A model generated the notes under the pieces. The model did no database searches. It was not told where the DNA came from and worked only from the letters and a program-made list of their open reading frames with translations. The translations under genes were made by a program, and so were the position numbers. Shown here in pieces: positions 16,364 through 25,141 of a DNA stretch of 64,000 nucleotides. Source of the DNA: Inquilinus ginsengisoli_A (GTDB taxonomy: Bacteria; Pseudomonadota; Alphaproteobacteria; DSM-16000; Inquilinaceae); assembly GCF_031453975.1 (NCBI RefSeq), contig NZ_JAVDPW010000007.1:310001-374000 (forward strand), read 5' to 3'. Every line of letters starts with the position of its first letter. Within the stretch, counting starts at the first letter, position 1.

Positions 16364-17803
16364 TCAGTCCTCGATCCAGGCGATGCGCAGGACGTTTGTA
16401 TTGCCCGGGGTCCCGAACGGCACGCCGGCGGTCACCACGATGCGCTGGCCCGTGGTGCCGAAGCCGTCATGCTTGGCCAGGCGGCAGGCCTTGCTGACCA
16501 TCTCGGTGAAGTTGTTCACATCCTCGGTGTGCACCGCGTGGACACCCCAGCACAGCCCCATGCGGCGGGCGGTCTGCAGGTTCGAGGTCAGGCACAGGAT
16601 CGGCACCTCCGGCCGCTCGCGCGCGGCGCGCAGCGTGGTCGACCCCGAAGTGGTGTAGGTCGCGATCGCCACCGCGCCGATGGTGTGCGCCACCTGCCGC
16701 GCCGCCGCGGTGATGGCGTCGGCCGCCGTGCTCTCCGGGTCGTAGTGCACCGCGTCGAGGATGGTGCGGTAGATCGGGTCCTTCTCCACCCGGCGGGCGA
16801 TGCGGTCCATCATGGTCACCGCCTCGATCGGGTAGTCGCCGGAGGCGGTCTCGGCCGACAGCATCACCGCATCGGCGCCGTCGAACACCGCGGTGGCGAC
16901 GTCCGAGGCCTCGGCCCGGGTCGGGGTCGGGGCCGTGATCATGCTCTCCAGCATCTGGGTCGCCACGATCACCGGCTTGCCGGCATGGCGCGAGGCCCGG
17001 ATGATCTTCTTCTGCAGCGACGGCACGTCCTCGGCCGGCATCTCGACGCCGAGGTCGCCGCGGGCGACCATCACCGCGTCGGTCATCTCGACCAGCGCGT
17101 CGAGATGCTGGATCGCCGCCGGCTTCTCCAGCTTGACGATCACCTGGGCCCGGCCGGCGATCAGCTTGCGCGCCTCGGCCACGTCCTCGGGCCGCTGCAC
17201 GAAGGACAGCGCCACCCAGTCGACCCCGATGTCGAGGGCGAAGCGCAGGTCGTCGAGGTCTTTGGGGGTCAGCGGCGACAGCGGCAGCACCGCGTTCGGC
17301 ACGTTCACGCCCTTGCGGTCGGACAGGCGGGACCCCGCCTCGACCACGGTGTCGGCATAGCCGGGGCCGCAGGCGGTGACCTGCAGCCGCACCTTGCCGT
17401 CGTCGAGCAGCAGCAGCTGGCCGGGCTCGATCGCGGCGAAGATCTCGGGATGCGGCAGGGTCACGCCGGTGACGTCGCCCTCGCGCTTGTCCAGGGTCAG
17501 GCGGAAGCTCTGGCCTTCGGTCAGCTGGACCGGGCCGTTGGCGAAGGTGCCCAGGCGCAGCTTCGGCCCCTGCAGGTCGGCCATCACGGCGATCGGGTGG
17601 TCGAAGTCGCGCTCGACCTCGCGGATCAGGGCCAGCCGGGCGGCGTGGTCCTCCTGCTTGCCGTGGCTGAAATTGAGCCGGAAGACGTCGACGCCCGCCT
17701 CGAACAGCCTGCGGATCCCTTCGGCCGTGCTGGTGGCGGGGCCCAGCGTGGCGACGATCTTGGTCTGGCGCGTTCGGCGGAACGACGGGCGCTTCTTGGG
17801 CAT
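16364..17803 (-). CDS. pyk: pyruvate kinase
   Basis: The roughly 479-residue enzyme makes ATP and pyruvate from phosphoenolpyruvate. Seen motifs: RQTKIVATLGPATS at the N-terminus, RLNFSHG, the active-site segment VMVARGDLGVEMP with its lysine-containing VIVKLEKPAAI just before, and VIVATQMLESMI. The C-terminal allosteric domain is complete. The ATG at 17803 follows GGGAG; the in-frame upstream extension looks non-coding. It is followed closely by the SnoaL-like gene. Confidence 0.96.
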   Translation of the reverse strand: MPKKRPSFRRTRQTKIVATLGPATSTAEGIRRLFEAGVDVFRLNFSHGKQEDHAARLALIREVERDFDHPIAVMADLQGPKLRLGTFANGPVQLTEGQSFRLTLDKREGDVTGVTLPHPEIFAAIEPGQLLLLDDGKVRLQVTACGPGYADTVVEAGSRLSDRKGVNVPNAVLPLSPLTPKDLDDLRFALDIGVDWVALSFVQRPEDVAEARKLIAGRAQVIVKLEKPAAIQHLDALVEMTDAVMVARGDLGVEMPAEDVPSLQKKIIRASRHAGKPVIVATQMLESMITAPTPTRAEASDVATAVFDGADAVMLSAETASGDYPIEAVTMMDRIARRVEKDPIYRTILDAVHYDPESTAADAITAAARQVAHTIGAVAIATYTTSGSTTLRAARERPEVPILCLTSNLQTARRMGLCWGVHAVHTEDVNNFTEMVSKACRLAKHDGFGTTGQRIVVTAGVPFGTPGNTNVLRIAWIED

Positions 17804-18034
17804 GGCTGACTCCCGGATCACGGGGCCGGTTCGCCGTGGACCGGGGCCTGAAGCCCGGCCCCGCATGCGCCGGCCGCCCGGGAAGAAATCACATCCGGGG
17901 GCTTTCGCCAATGTCGAATGTGCGCCGAGCTTCGGATGTTACGCGGACTTAATATTTCAATCCGGCACCGGCTAGCTAGTCCGAACGTGCTGGATCGGCT
18001 TGGTTTTTGGCGCGTTTTCGTCCTGCGGGAGCAG

Positions 18035-18424
18035 TCAGATCCGCACGGTGTTTGTCTGCTGCAGCACCGCGGTCGCGGCGTCCAGGTCGCCGCCGCGCAC
18101 CAGGAGATAGTCGGTATCGTAGGTCGAGATCGCGAAGATGCTGATGCCGGCCTCGGCCAGCGGCGCGGCGAGTCGGGCGAGGATTCCGGTCAGGGCGAAG
18201 TCGAGTGGCCCTTCAACCTTGAAGCCGCGCCAGCCGCGCTCGGCCTGCACATCCGCCGGCAACCGCGCTTCCGGGCATACCACCGACAGCTCGTCGCGGG
18301 TGCGGCTGACGGTGACGAAGGGGTCGGTCCAGTCGATCCAGCCGGGCAGGGCGGCGCCGGCTGGCAGCCGGGCCACCGCCAGCGTCTCCGGCAGCAGGCT
18401 GAGGACGAGGCGAGCTTCGCTCAT
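18035..18424 (-). CDS. ACT domain protein
   Basis: The 129-residue protein looks like a paired ACT-domain protein of the CASTOR/ACT_7 type: VCPEARLPADVQAERGW leads into EGPLDFALTGILARLAAPLAEAGISIFAISTYDTDYLLV, the typical ACT ending. Such proteins bind amino acids. Its ATG overlaps the stop of the EamA transporter gene (ATGA), suggesting coupled translation and perhaps joint control of metabolite export. No enzymatic role is implied. Confidence 0.82.
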   Translation of the reverse strand: MSEARLVLSLLPETLAVARLPAGAALPGWIDWTDPFVTVSRTRDELSVVCPEARLPADVQAERGWRGFKVEGPLDFALTGILARLAAPLAEAGISIFAISTYDTDYLLVRGGDLDAATAVLQQTNTVRI

Positions 18425-19311
18425 GCGCGGCGCGCCAGCAGGATGCCGGCCAGCACCAGCACACCGCCGATGCCCTGGGCCGGCCCCAGCGGTTCGGACA
18501 GGATGATCCAGGCCAGCGCGGCCGCCGCCACCGGCTGGATCAGCAGGGTCAGCGAGGAGAAGGCGGGGGGCAGCCAGGCCAGGGCGTAGGTGATCAGGCT
18601 CTGGCCGCTGACCTGCGAGATCCAGGACAGGCCGAACAGCACGGCCCAGCCGGCCAGCGTCGACGGCAGCAGCACCGGCTCGGTCAGCAGCGCCAGCGGC
18701 AGCGTCACCGCCGCGGCGACGGCGCTGGTCCACAGCATCACCGTGGCCACCGAGAAGCGGTCGCGCAGCCGGCCGACCGCCAGGATGTAGCCGCCGTAGA
18801 ACACCGCCGCCAGCGCGGCCATGCCGTCGCCGGCCAGGTGGCCGTCGCCGAACGCGCCCGGGCCGCCCTTCAGCACCACGACGCCGACGATGGCGACGGC
18901 CAGGCCGGCGGCGAAGATCGGGCGGATCGGGGTGCGGAACAGCACGAAGGCGCCCAGGGTGACGAAGATCGGCGCCAGGTTGGCCAGCAGCGTGGCATTG
19001 GCGACCGAGGTGACGGCGATGGCCCAGTGCCAGGCCACCAGGTCGGCGGCAATGAACAGGCCGGGCAGCGCCAGCGCGGCATAGTCGGCCAGGCCCCGGG
19101 GCCGCGCCGCCTCGCCCCGGGCGCGTTCGGCCCGGTACCACAGGAACAGGATCGGCAGGGCCAGGGCCACGCGCCACACCGCTGTCGCGATCGGCCCGAC
19201 CTCGGACAGCCGGACGAAGATCGGCGAGCTGCCGATCGCCAGCCCGCCCAGGATCAGGGCGGGCAGCGCCAGGCGCTGGGCGGGGGAAGGGGACAGGACG
19301 GCCTCGCTCAT
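18421..19311 (-). CDS. EamA/DMT family transporter
   Basis: The 296-residue inner-membrane protein has ten predicted helices in two EamA halves (SSPIFVRLSEVGPIATAVWR in the first; ALAWLPPAFSSLTLLIQPV in the second). The family exports amino acids or other metabolites. The ATG at 19311 gives a normal-length protein. It is coupled to the ACT-domain gene downstream. Substrate not readable. Confidence 0.86.
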   Translation of the reverse strand: MSEAVLSPSPAQRLALPALILGGLAIGSSPIFVRLSEVGPIATAVWRVALALPILFLWYRAERARGEAARPRGLADYAALALPGLFIAADLVAWHWAIAVTSVANATLLANLAPIFVTLGAFVLFRTPIRPIFAAGLAVAIVGVVVLKGGPGAFGDGHLAGDGMAALAAVFYGGYILAVGRLRDRFSVATVMLWTSAVAAAVTLPLALLTEPVLLPSTLAGWAVLFGLSWISQVSGQSLITYALAWLPPAFSSLTLLIQPVAAAALAWIILSEPLGPAQGIGGVLVLAGILLARRA

Positions 19312-19475
19312 GATGGGCCGGAGCTTAGTCCGGCCGCCGCGCCGCGGCCATGCCCGGCGGTGCAAGGGAGGCCGGCGCGCGGCGCGGGCTATCCGCCGGG
19401 CTCTGTCTGCGGCCATCATCGAATCGTCACGGCTCCACGCCAGAATGGATCGACGTCAAGAACCGGGGATCCAGC

Positions 19476-20405
19476 ATGCATCGTTTCGCCAGTCTCGTGG
19501 CCGGAGCCGTCCTGGCCCTGGCCGCCACCGCCGCCATGGCCGGGCCGGACGACCTGGCCCGCAAGATCGAAGGGCTGTCGCGGTCGACCCAGTGGCAGCT
19601 GGTCGAGACCATCCCGGTGCCGTTCGACACCCAGCACCCCCAGGGCTTCGCCCGGGTCGGCGACGCAATCTTCGTCACCTCGGTCGAGATCACGGTGCCG
19701 ACCAAGCGCTATCCCCAGCCGCAGGACGGCTACGACCGCGACACCGGCCAGGGCGTCGGCCACCTGTTCAAGCTGGACGCGCAGGGCAAGCTGGTCGGCC
19801 AGATCACCCTGGGCGAGGGCGCGATCTACCATCCCGGCGGGATCGACTATGACGGCCGCTGGCTGTGGGTGCCGGTGGCGGAATACCGGCCGAACAGCCG
19901 GTCGATCCTCTACCGGGTCGATCCGCAGACGCTGGAGGCGGTGGCGGTCGGGCGCATTGCCGACCATGTCGGCGGGCTGGTGCACGACACCGACCACCAG
20001 ACGCTGCACGGCGTCAGCTGGGGTTCGCGCCGCTTCACCACCTGGCATCTCGACGCCGACGGCCGGGTGACCGACCCCGAGGCCAAGCCGACCCTCAACC
20101 CCGAGCACTATCTCGACTATCAGGATTGCGCCTACCTGCCGGTCGGCCGCGCCATCTGCACCGGCATCACCGAATTCCGCCGCACGCCGGATGCCCCGGT
20201 GTTCGGCCTCGGCGGCATCGAGATCGTCGACCTCGCCGCCGGCCGGCCGGTGTTCCAGGTGCCGGTGCTGCTGTGGACCGAGGACGGCACCGCCATCACC
20301 CGCAACCCGGTGCTGGTGGAGGAGACGGCGACGGGCCTGCGGCTGACGGCGATGCCGGAGGACGACCATTCCCGGATCTTCGTCTACGAGACCACCGTGC
20401 CCTGA
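19476..20405 (+). CDS. exported beta-propeller-like protein (DUF6454 type)
   Basis: The 309-residue product has a Sec signal peptide (MHRFASLVAGAVLALAATAAMA) and a mature domain of repeated beta strands (HPQGFARVGDAIFVTSVEIT, HPGGIDYDGRWLWVPVAEYRP, LYRVDPQTLEAVAVG), typical of a propeller. It resembles proteins annotated DUF6454; no catalytic function is known to me. The start codon is preceded by GGGGATCCAGC. It stands alone, divergent from the EamA gene and convergent with the SDR gene. Confidence 0.78.
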   Translation: MHRFASLVAGAVLALAATAAMAGPDDLARKIEGLSRSTQWQLVETIPVPFDTQHPQGFARVGDAIFVTSVEITVPTKRYPQPQDGYDRDTGQGVGHLFKLDAQGKLVGQITLGEGAIYHPGGIDYDGRWLWVPVAEYRPNSRSILYRVDPQTLEAVAVGRIADHVGGLVHDTDHQTLHGVSWGSRRFTTWHLDADGRVTDPEAKPTLNPEHYLDYQDCAYLPVGRAICTGITEFRRTPDAPVFGLGGIEIVDLAAGRPVFQVPVLLWTEDGTAITRNPVLVEETATGLRLTAMPEDDHSRIFVYETTVP

Positions 20406-20454
20406 TCCGTGGGGCGGCGGGGCGTCTGTGTCGGTCGGACGCCTCGACCCGTGG

Positions 20455-21240
20455 TCACGGCATCGACTGGCCGCCATTGACCTCGATCATCTGGCCGGTG
20501 ACGTAGCCGCTCGCGATGCTGGAGGCGAGATAGAGGAAGGCGGCGGCGCAGTCGTCGGCGACGCCCAGCCGCTTCATCGGGATGGTGGCCTGCATCGCGG
20601 CCAGCTGCTCCGGCGTCGAATAGCGCTCGTGGAACGGGGTCATGATCACGCCGGGCGAGACGGCGTTGACCCGGATGTTGTCCTGGACCAGCTCCTTGGC
20701 CCAGCCGCGGGTGGCGACGGCGACGAAGCCCTTGGCCGCGGCGTAGATCACCGAGCCGGTGCCGCCGCCGCTGCGCGCGGCGATCGAGCTGAGATTGATG
20801 ATCGACCCGCCGCTTCCCTGCCGGCGCATCTGCGCCGCACCCTCGCGCAGGAAGCGGACGACGTGGCGGACATTGAGGTCCAGCACGTCGTCGACGAATT
20901 CGTCGCTGTAATCCGCGACCGGTGTCCGCTTGACCAGGGCGCCGGCGTTGTTGACCAGCACGTCGAGGCCGCCGAAGGCCGCCACGGTCTGCTCGACCAG
21001 GCGCTGTGCCGTCTCCGGCCTGGTCACATCGCCCGGGGCCAGGATGGCCTCGCCGCCGGCCTCCTGGATGTCGGCCACGACGGCTTCGGCCGCCGCGCGG
21101 CTGGCGTTGAAGTTGACCGCCACCCTGGCGCGATTGTGGCCGAAGGCGCGGGCCGCGGCGGCGCCGATGCCGGTGCTGGCGCCGGTGATCAGCACCGCCT
21201 TGCCGGCGAGGTCGGGGAAGACGGGCAGGGGGCTGGTCAT
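20455..21240 (-). CDS. short-chain dehydrogenase/reductase (classical SDR)
   Basis: The roughly 261-residue enzyme has the SDR cofactor motif ITGASTGIGAAAARAFG, NNAG at the fold centre, the catalytic serine in INLSSIAARSG and the YxxxK pair in VIYAAAKGFVA. It likely oxidises or reduces a hydroxyl/keto group with NAD(P). The ATG at 21240 is preferred (GAGG eight bases upstream); a GTG at 21249 is possible. Two GntR-type palindromes lie 34-59 bp upstream, so a GntR regulator is likely to control it. Confidence 0.87.
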   Translation of the reverse strand: MTSPLPVFPDLAGKAVLITGASTGIGAAAARAFGHNRARVAVNFNASRAAAEAVVADIQEAGGEAILAPGDVTRPETAQRLVEQTVAAFGGLDVLVNNAGALVKRTPVADYSDEFVDDVLDLNVRHVVRFLREGAAQMRRQGSGGSIINLSSIAARSGGGTGSVIYAAAKGFVAVATRGWAKELVQDNIRVNAVSPGVIMTPFHERYSTPEQLAAMQATIPMKRLGVADDCAAAFLYLASSIASGYVTGQMIEVNGGQSMP

Positions 21241-21273
21241 CGGGCTCACCTCGGTTTGTGCGATCCGTCCATC

Positions 21274-21299
21274 TTGTCAGACAACATCATGTCAGACAA
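21274..21299. promoter_or_regulatory. paired GntR/FadR-type operator sites
   Basis: TTGTCAGACAA (21274-21284) is a palindrome TTGTC-A-GACAA, and ATGTCAGACAA (21289-21299) is a near copy 15 bp away. The spacing and the T-G-T...A-C-A core match the known operators of FadR-subfamily GntR regulators. The pair lies between the SDR and the divergent amidohydrolase gene, so either or both could be controlled. The only GntR gene in the window is at 30617, not adjacent. Confidence 0.6.
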
Positions 21300-21391
21300 T
21301 TTGCCGGGATGCATACGAGCCACGATATGCGCGAGGCCGCCGCATCGCGCCGCTCTCCACAGCGTCGCGGCGCCCTGCTAGGGTTTGTCGG

Positions 21392-22180
21392 ATGACGCTC
21401 CTCAGCCCCGACGATCCGCCGGCCTTCGAGCTGGTCAACCCCGACGGCAAGGCCTGCGCCCTGCTGGTGGCCGATCATGCCGGCCGCGCCTTTCCGAAAT
21501 CCCTCGGCCGGCTCGGCCTGGGGCCGGAGGCGCTCGACCGCCATGTCGCCTATGACATCGGCATCGCCGCCTTTTCCCGCCGCCTGGCCGAACGGCTGGA
21601 CGCGCCGCTGCTGCTGCACGGCTATTCCCGGCTGGTCCTCGACCCCAACCGCCAGCTCGACGACCCGACCTCGATCTGCGCCATCAGCGACGGGGTGATC
21701 GTGCCGGGCAATGCCAGGGTCAGTGCCGAGGATGCGGCGGCCCGGGCGGCGGCGCTGTTCCATCCCTACCACGACGCCATCACCCGGCAGCTCGAACGGG
21801 TGCAGGCGCGCTGCCCGGCGCCGGCGCTGCTGTCGCTGCACAGCTTCACCCCCGTGATGCGCGGTTTCGCCCGGCCCTGGCAGGTCGGGGTGCTGTGGCG
21901 CGACGACGGCCGCATCCCGCTGCCGCTGATGGAGGCGCTGCGCCAGGACCCGGAAATCACGGTCGGCGACAACCAGCCCTATTCCGGCCGCAACGCCCAT
22001 GGCTACACCATGCATTCGCATGCCGAGCCGCGCGGCCTGCCCCATGTGCTGATCGAGATGCGCCAGGACCTGATCGCCGCCGACGCGGCGGCCGAGGCCT
22101 GGGCCGACCGCATGGCCGACATCTTCACCCCGATCCTGGCCGATCCGGCCCTCTACCAGCCGCTGCAGGCCGTCGCATGA
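21392..22180 (+). CDS. N-formylglutamate amidohydrolase family protein
   Basis: The 262-residue protein carries family signs ALLVADHAGRAFP, LLHGYSRLVLDPNR and LLSLHSFTPVM, with an acidic/histidine metal site implied by HGYTMHSHAEPRGL and VLIEMRQDL. Related enzymes hydrolyse N-formylglutamate in histidine breakdown, but no hut genes are here; in many alphaproteobacteria this branch sits beside DUF1244 and DUF2312 genes, as here, and its true substrate is uncertain. Its stop overlaps the next start (ATGA), so the two are coupled. Confidence 0.85.
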   Translation: MTLLSPDDPPAFELVNPDGKACALLVADHAGRAFPKSLGRLGLGPEALDRHVAYDIGIAAFSRRLAERLDAPLLLHGYSRLVLDPNRQLDDPTSICAISDGVIVPGNARVSAEDAAARAAALFHPYHDAITRQLERVQARCPAPALLSLHSFTPVMRGFARPWQVGVLWRDDGRIPLPLMEALRQDPEITVGDNQPYSGRNAHGYTMHSHAEPRGLPHVLIEMRQDLIAADAAAEAWADRMADIFTPILADPALYQPLQAVA

Positions 22181-23349
22181 GGCACACCGTGTCCGGGGAA
22201 CCCGCCTTCACCCTCGGCATCGAGGAAGAGTACCTGCTGGTCGACCCGGTCAGCCGCGACCTGGTGGCCGACCCGCCGCCCGAGCTGGTCGAGGCGCTGG
22301 AGCACCGGCATGCCGGCAGCGTCGCCCGCGAATTCTTCCGCTGCCAGGTCGAGGTCGGCACCCCCGTCTGCCGGACCATCGGCGAGGCGCGGACCGAGAT
22401 CAAGCGGCTGCGCCGGTCGGTGGTGGAGGAGGCGGAGCGGCACGGCCTCGCCATCATCGCCGCCTCGACCCATCCCTTCGGCACCTGGCGGCCGCAGAAG
22501 CACACCGACCGCAGCCGCTACGACCAGCTGGCGCGCGACCTCGGCGTGCCGGTGCGGCGCCTCCTGATCTGCGGCGCCCATGTCCATGCCGGGATCGAGG
22601 ACCCCAACCTGCGCATCGACCTGATGCGGCAGATCCGCTACTTCCTGCCCCACCTGCTGTCGCTGACCACCTCCTCGCCGTTCTGGCAGGGCACCGATAC
22701 CAAGCTGAAATCTTACCGCCTGGCCGTGTTCTCCGAACTGCCGCGCACCGGCATGCCGGAGGAGTTCCAGAGCTATGGCGAATACGAATCGGCGCTGGCC
22801 TCGCTGGTCCAGGCCGGGGTGATCGAGGACGGCAGCAAGATCTGGTGGGACATCCGCCCCTCCGCCCGCTTCCCGACGCTGGAGATGCGGGTGTCCGACG
22901 TCTGCACCCGGGTCGAGGACGGGCTGACCGTCGCCGCGCTGTACCTGTGCCTGCTGCGCATGCTGTGGCGGCTGCGCGCCCAGAACATCGCCTGGCGCCG
23001 CTACCGCAGCGTGCTGATCGAGGAGAACCGCTGGCGCGCCATGCGCTACGGCTTCGAGGAAGGGCTGATCGACTGGGGCAAGGGCAAGCTGGTGCCCTAT
23101 GCCGAGCTCTTGGAGGAGGTCATGGTGCTGGTGGCCGAGGACGCCGCGGCGCTGGGCTGCGAGGCCGAGATCGCCCAGGCGCGCGACATCCTGGCCCGTG
23201 GCACTTCCGCCCACCGCCAGCTCGCCACATATTATGAGGCCCTGGCCCAGGGCGTCGACGAGGCCGAGGCGCTGCGCCGCGTCGTCGACTGGCTGATCCT
23301 GGAGACCAAGACCGGGCTGTCGGAAGACCCGCCCGCCACCGCATCCTGA
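22177..23349 (+). CDS. carboxylate-amine ligase, YbdK/GCS2 family
   Basis: The 390-residue protein matches the glutamate-cysteine ligase 2 family: FTLGIEEEYLLVDP near residue 11 supplies conserved acidic metal ligands, then ICGAHVHAGIED and WWDIRPSARFPTLEMRVSDV. E. coli YbdK shows weak gamma-glutamylcysteine ligase activity; the physiological reaction is unknown. It begins inside the stop codon of the amidohydrolase gene, suggesting that the two act in one pathway on glutamate-like compounds. Confidence 0.9.
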   Translation: MRHTVSGEPAFTLGIEEEYLLVDPVSRDLVADPPPELVEALEHRHAGSVAREFFRCQVEVGTPVCRTIGEARTEIKRLRRSVVEEAERHGLAIIAASTHPFGTWRPQKHTDRSRYDQLARDLGVPVRRLLICGAHVHAGIEDPNLRIDLMRQIRYFLPHLLSLTTSSPFWQGTDTKLKSYRLAVFSELPRTGMPEEFQSYGEYESALASLVQAGVIEDGSKIWWDIRPSARFPTLEMRVSDVCTRVEDGLTVAALYLCLLRMLWRLRAQNIAWRRYRSVLIEENRWRAMRYGFEEGLIDWGKGKLVPYAELLEEVMVLVAEDAAALGCEAEIAQARDILARGTSAHRQLATYYEALAQGVDEAEALRRVVDWLILETKTGLSEDPPATAS

Positions 23350-23365
23350 CCCCGTGGACCCCGCC

Positions 23366-23668
23366 ATGACCGAGATCGACGCCAAGACCCGCACCGAGCT
23401 GGAGGCCGCCGCCTTCCGCACCCTGGTCGAGCATCTGCGCGGGCGGACCGACGTGCAGAACATCGACCTGATGAACCTGGCCGGCTTCTGCCGCAACTGC
23501 CTGTCGCGCTGGTACCGCGAGGCGGCGGAGCAGCGGGGCATTCCGCTGTCCGACCCGGCGGCGCGCGAGGCGGTCTATGGCGAGCCGTATGAGAGCTGGA
23601 AGGCCAAGCACCAGAAGGATGCCTCGGCCGGCCAGCAGAAGGCCTTCGACGCCTCGCACAAGCACTGA
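23366..23668 (+). CDS. DUF1244 protein
   Basis: The 100-residue soluble protein has the DUF1244 core RTELEAAAFRTLVEHLRGR and the segment NLAGFCRNCLSRWYREAA, whose two cysteines (GFCRNC) are conserved in the family. Function unknown. It lies 16 bp after the carboxylate-amine ligase gene, so probably in that operon. A GTG at 23354 is an alternative start; neither start has a strong ribosome binding site. Confidence 0.85.
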   Translation: MTEIDAKTRTELEAAAFRTLVEHLRGRTDVQNIDLMNLAGFCRNCLSRWYREAAEQRGIPLSDPAAREAVYGEPYESWKAKHQKDASAGQQKAFDASHKH

Positions 23669-23823
23669 CCCCGATCCCGGGCGCGAATCGCTCCCGGCCG
23701 GTCCCGGCGGCACTCTGCCGGGCGCAATCCCGCGCCGGCGCTGGCCCCGTCCGGCCGCGCTTGCCGGCCCGGCGGCGGCGCTTTATGGTCCCGCGCCCTG
23801 AGCAGGCCCGATCGCCTCGCTCT

Positions 23824-23858
23824 GTTGCCAATTTCGTCGCCCGTTGCCAATTTCGTCG
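23824..23858. repeat. 16-bp tandem direct repeat in the gapR leader
   Basis: GTTGCCAATTTCGTCG occurs twice (23824-23839 and 23843-23858), a period of 19 bp, ending 12 bp before the gapR ATG. The second copy overlaps the region just ahead of the AAGGA ribosome binding site. Identical copies with nearly two helical turns between them suggest a protein-binding site; a recent slip duplication is the alternative. Confidence 0.6.
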
Positions 23859-23870
23859 AAGGACCAGCCC

Positions 23871-24119
23871 ATGTCGGATGTCGGTGGTATCGCCGCGGAT
23901 CGCCTGAAGTCGTTCATCGAGCGCATCGAGCGCCTCGAAGAGGAGAAGGCCGGGATCGCGGGCGACATCAAGGATGTCTATGCCGAGGCCAAGGGCACCG
24001 GCTTCGACAACAAGATCATTCGCCAGATCATCCGCCTGCGGAAGATGGAGCAGGATGACCGTCGCGAGCAGGAAGAGCTGCTGGACCTCTACAAGCAGGC
24101 CCTCGGCATGCTGGAGTAG
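23871..24119 (+). CDS. gapR: GapR family nucleoid-associated protein (DUF2312)
   Basis: The 82-residue protein is nearly all helical and matches DUF2312: SDVGGIAADRLKSFIERIER, then KDVYAEAKGTGFDNKIIRQI and RLRKMEQDDR. In Caulobacter GapR forms a clamp on overtwisted A+T-rich DNA ahead of forks and RNA polymerase and is important for replication. The ATG at 23871 follows AAGGA; a TTG upstream would place the direct repeat inside the gene and is less likely. Same strand as the DUF1244 gene, 202 bp downstream. Confidence 0.93.
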   Translation: MSDVGGIAADRLKSFIERIERLEEEKAGIAGDIKDVYAEAKGTGFDNKIIRQIIRLRKMEQDDRREQEELLDLYKQALGMLE

Positions 24120-24262
24120 GACGGGACCGCGCCTTCGGCCCTCCCGGCCTGTGCGCTGACGTCGGCGCCGGCCCATCGGCAGAATACCGGACAAGGCCGG
24201 CCTGAGACTCGCGGGTCCGGGCCGGCGCTTCGAGGGCCGGCGCGACCGGCGAGAGGCGAACC

Positions 24263-24805
24263 ATGAGATTCGAGACTCCCAGGCTGATCCTGCGCCCCTG
24301 GGAAGATTCCGACCGCGTCGACTTCGCGGCGATCAACGCAGACCCCGAGGTCCGGCGGTACTATCATCCCAGCCTGCTGAGCTTTGCCGAGACCAGCGCC
24401 GTGATCGACGACGCGATCGCGGCGCTGGCGGAATGCGGCTTCGGCTTCGTGGCGGTCGAACGCAAGGCGGACGGCGCGCTGGTCGGGGGCGGCGGGCTGT
24501 CCCGCCCCGGCCCCGAGGTGCCGGGCGACCACCCGGCCGAGATCGGCTGGATCCTCGGCCGCGCCTTCTGGCGCCAGGGCTATGCGACGGAGATCGGCCA
24601 GGCCTGCCTCGGCGCCGCCTGGTCCCGCTTCGGCCTGCCGGAGGTGATCGGCTACACCTCGGCGATCAACCTTCCGTCGCGCCGCGCCATGGAACGCCTG
24701 GGCCTGGCCCATGTCCGCGACAGCGACTTCGAGGACGTCACGGTTCCGCCGGGCGACGAGCTGCGCCCGCATGTGCTTTATCGGATCGCCCGCCCGGGAC
24801 TGTGA
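24263..24805 (+). CDS. GNAT acetyltransferase, RimJ/RimL type
   Basis: The 180-residue enzyme begins MRFETPRLILRPWEDSD, the usual RimJ/RimL start, and has the acetyl-CoA segment IGWILGRAFWRQGYATEIG and the C-terminal SRRAMERLGLAHVRD. It probably acetylates a small molecule or a protein N-terminus; the substrate cannot be told. Ribosome binding site GAGAGGCGAACC. Stand-alone gene after gapR. Confidence 0.87.
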   Translation: MRFETPRLILRPWEDSDRVDFAAINADPEVRRYYHPSLLSFAETSAVIDDAIAALAECGFGFVAVERKADGALVGGGGLSRPGPEVPGDHPAEIGWILGRAFWRQGYATEIGQACLGAAWSRFGLPEVIGYTSAINLPSRRAMERLGLAHVRDSDFEDVTVPPGDELRPHVLYRIARPGL

Positions 24806-24835
24806 CCGGGCGGGGTCCGACGATGTCGCGGCCTC

Positions 24836-25141
24836 TCAGGTCCAGGCTGCGATGAAGTTGACGACATAGATGTCCATCGGGTTGTTGCTGCCCTGATCGG
24901 TGTAGCCCGTTATCAGGCTGAAGCTGGGCTGCCTGCCGTTTCCACCATCTGTCGACGGGATGACGATCGACGCGGTCACGTATTGGTCGCCCGGGGTAGC
25001 CGCCACGACCGGGGGGATCGAAGACGAGCCCTGCAGCGTGATCGTGAACGTGCCCTTGCCGGTCTTTTCGACCGAGAAATTTCCGGAACCGCACAGGATC
25101 GAGCCGTCGCTGCCGCTGATGCTGCCGAATGCTTGCTGCAT
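24836..25141 (-). CDS. orphan beta-rich 101-aa protein
   Basis: I do not recognise a firm family. The protein is Gly/Ser/Thr-rich and predicted all-beta, with GSGNFSVEKTGKGTFTITL near residue 18, reminiscent of C-terminal receptor-binding or H-type-lectin-like domains of tail fibres and spikes. There is no signal peptide. The start ATG is preceded by GAGGA and by an A+T-rich leader unlike the rest of the window, suggesting recent acquisition. It converges with the GNAT gene. Confidence 0.6.
   Translation of the reverse strand: MQQAFGSISGSDGSILCGSGNFSVEKTGKGTFTITLQGSSSIPPVVAATPGDQYVTASIVIPSTDGGNGRQPSFSLITGYTDQGSNNPMDIYVVNFIAAWT

Noticed and set aside
17804..18034. Promoter or hairpin upstream of pyk
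   Set aside because: CTAGCTAG and a TTGAAA-like box are visible, but the spacing does not fit a consensus promoter and no regulator site is clear.
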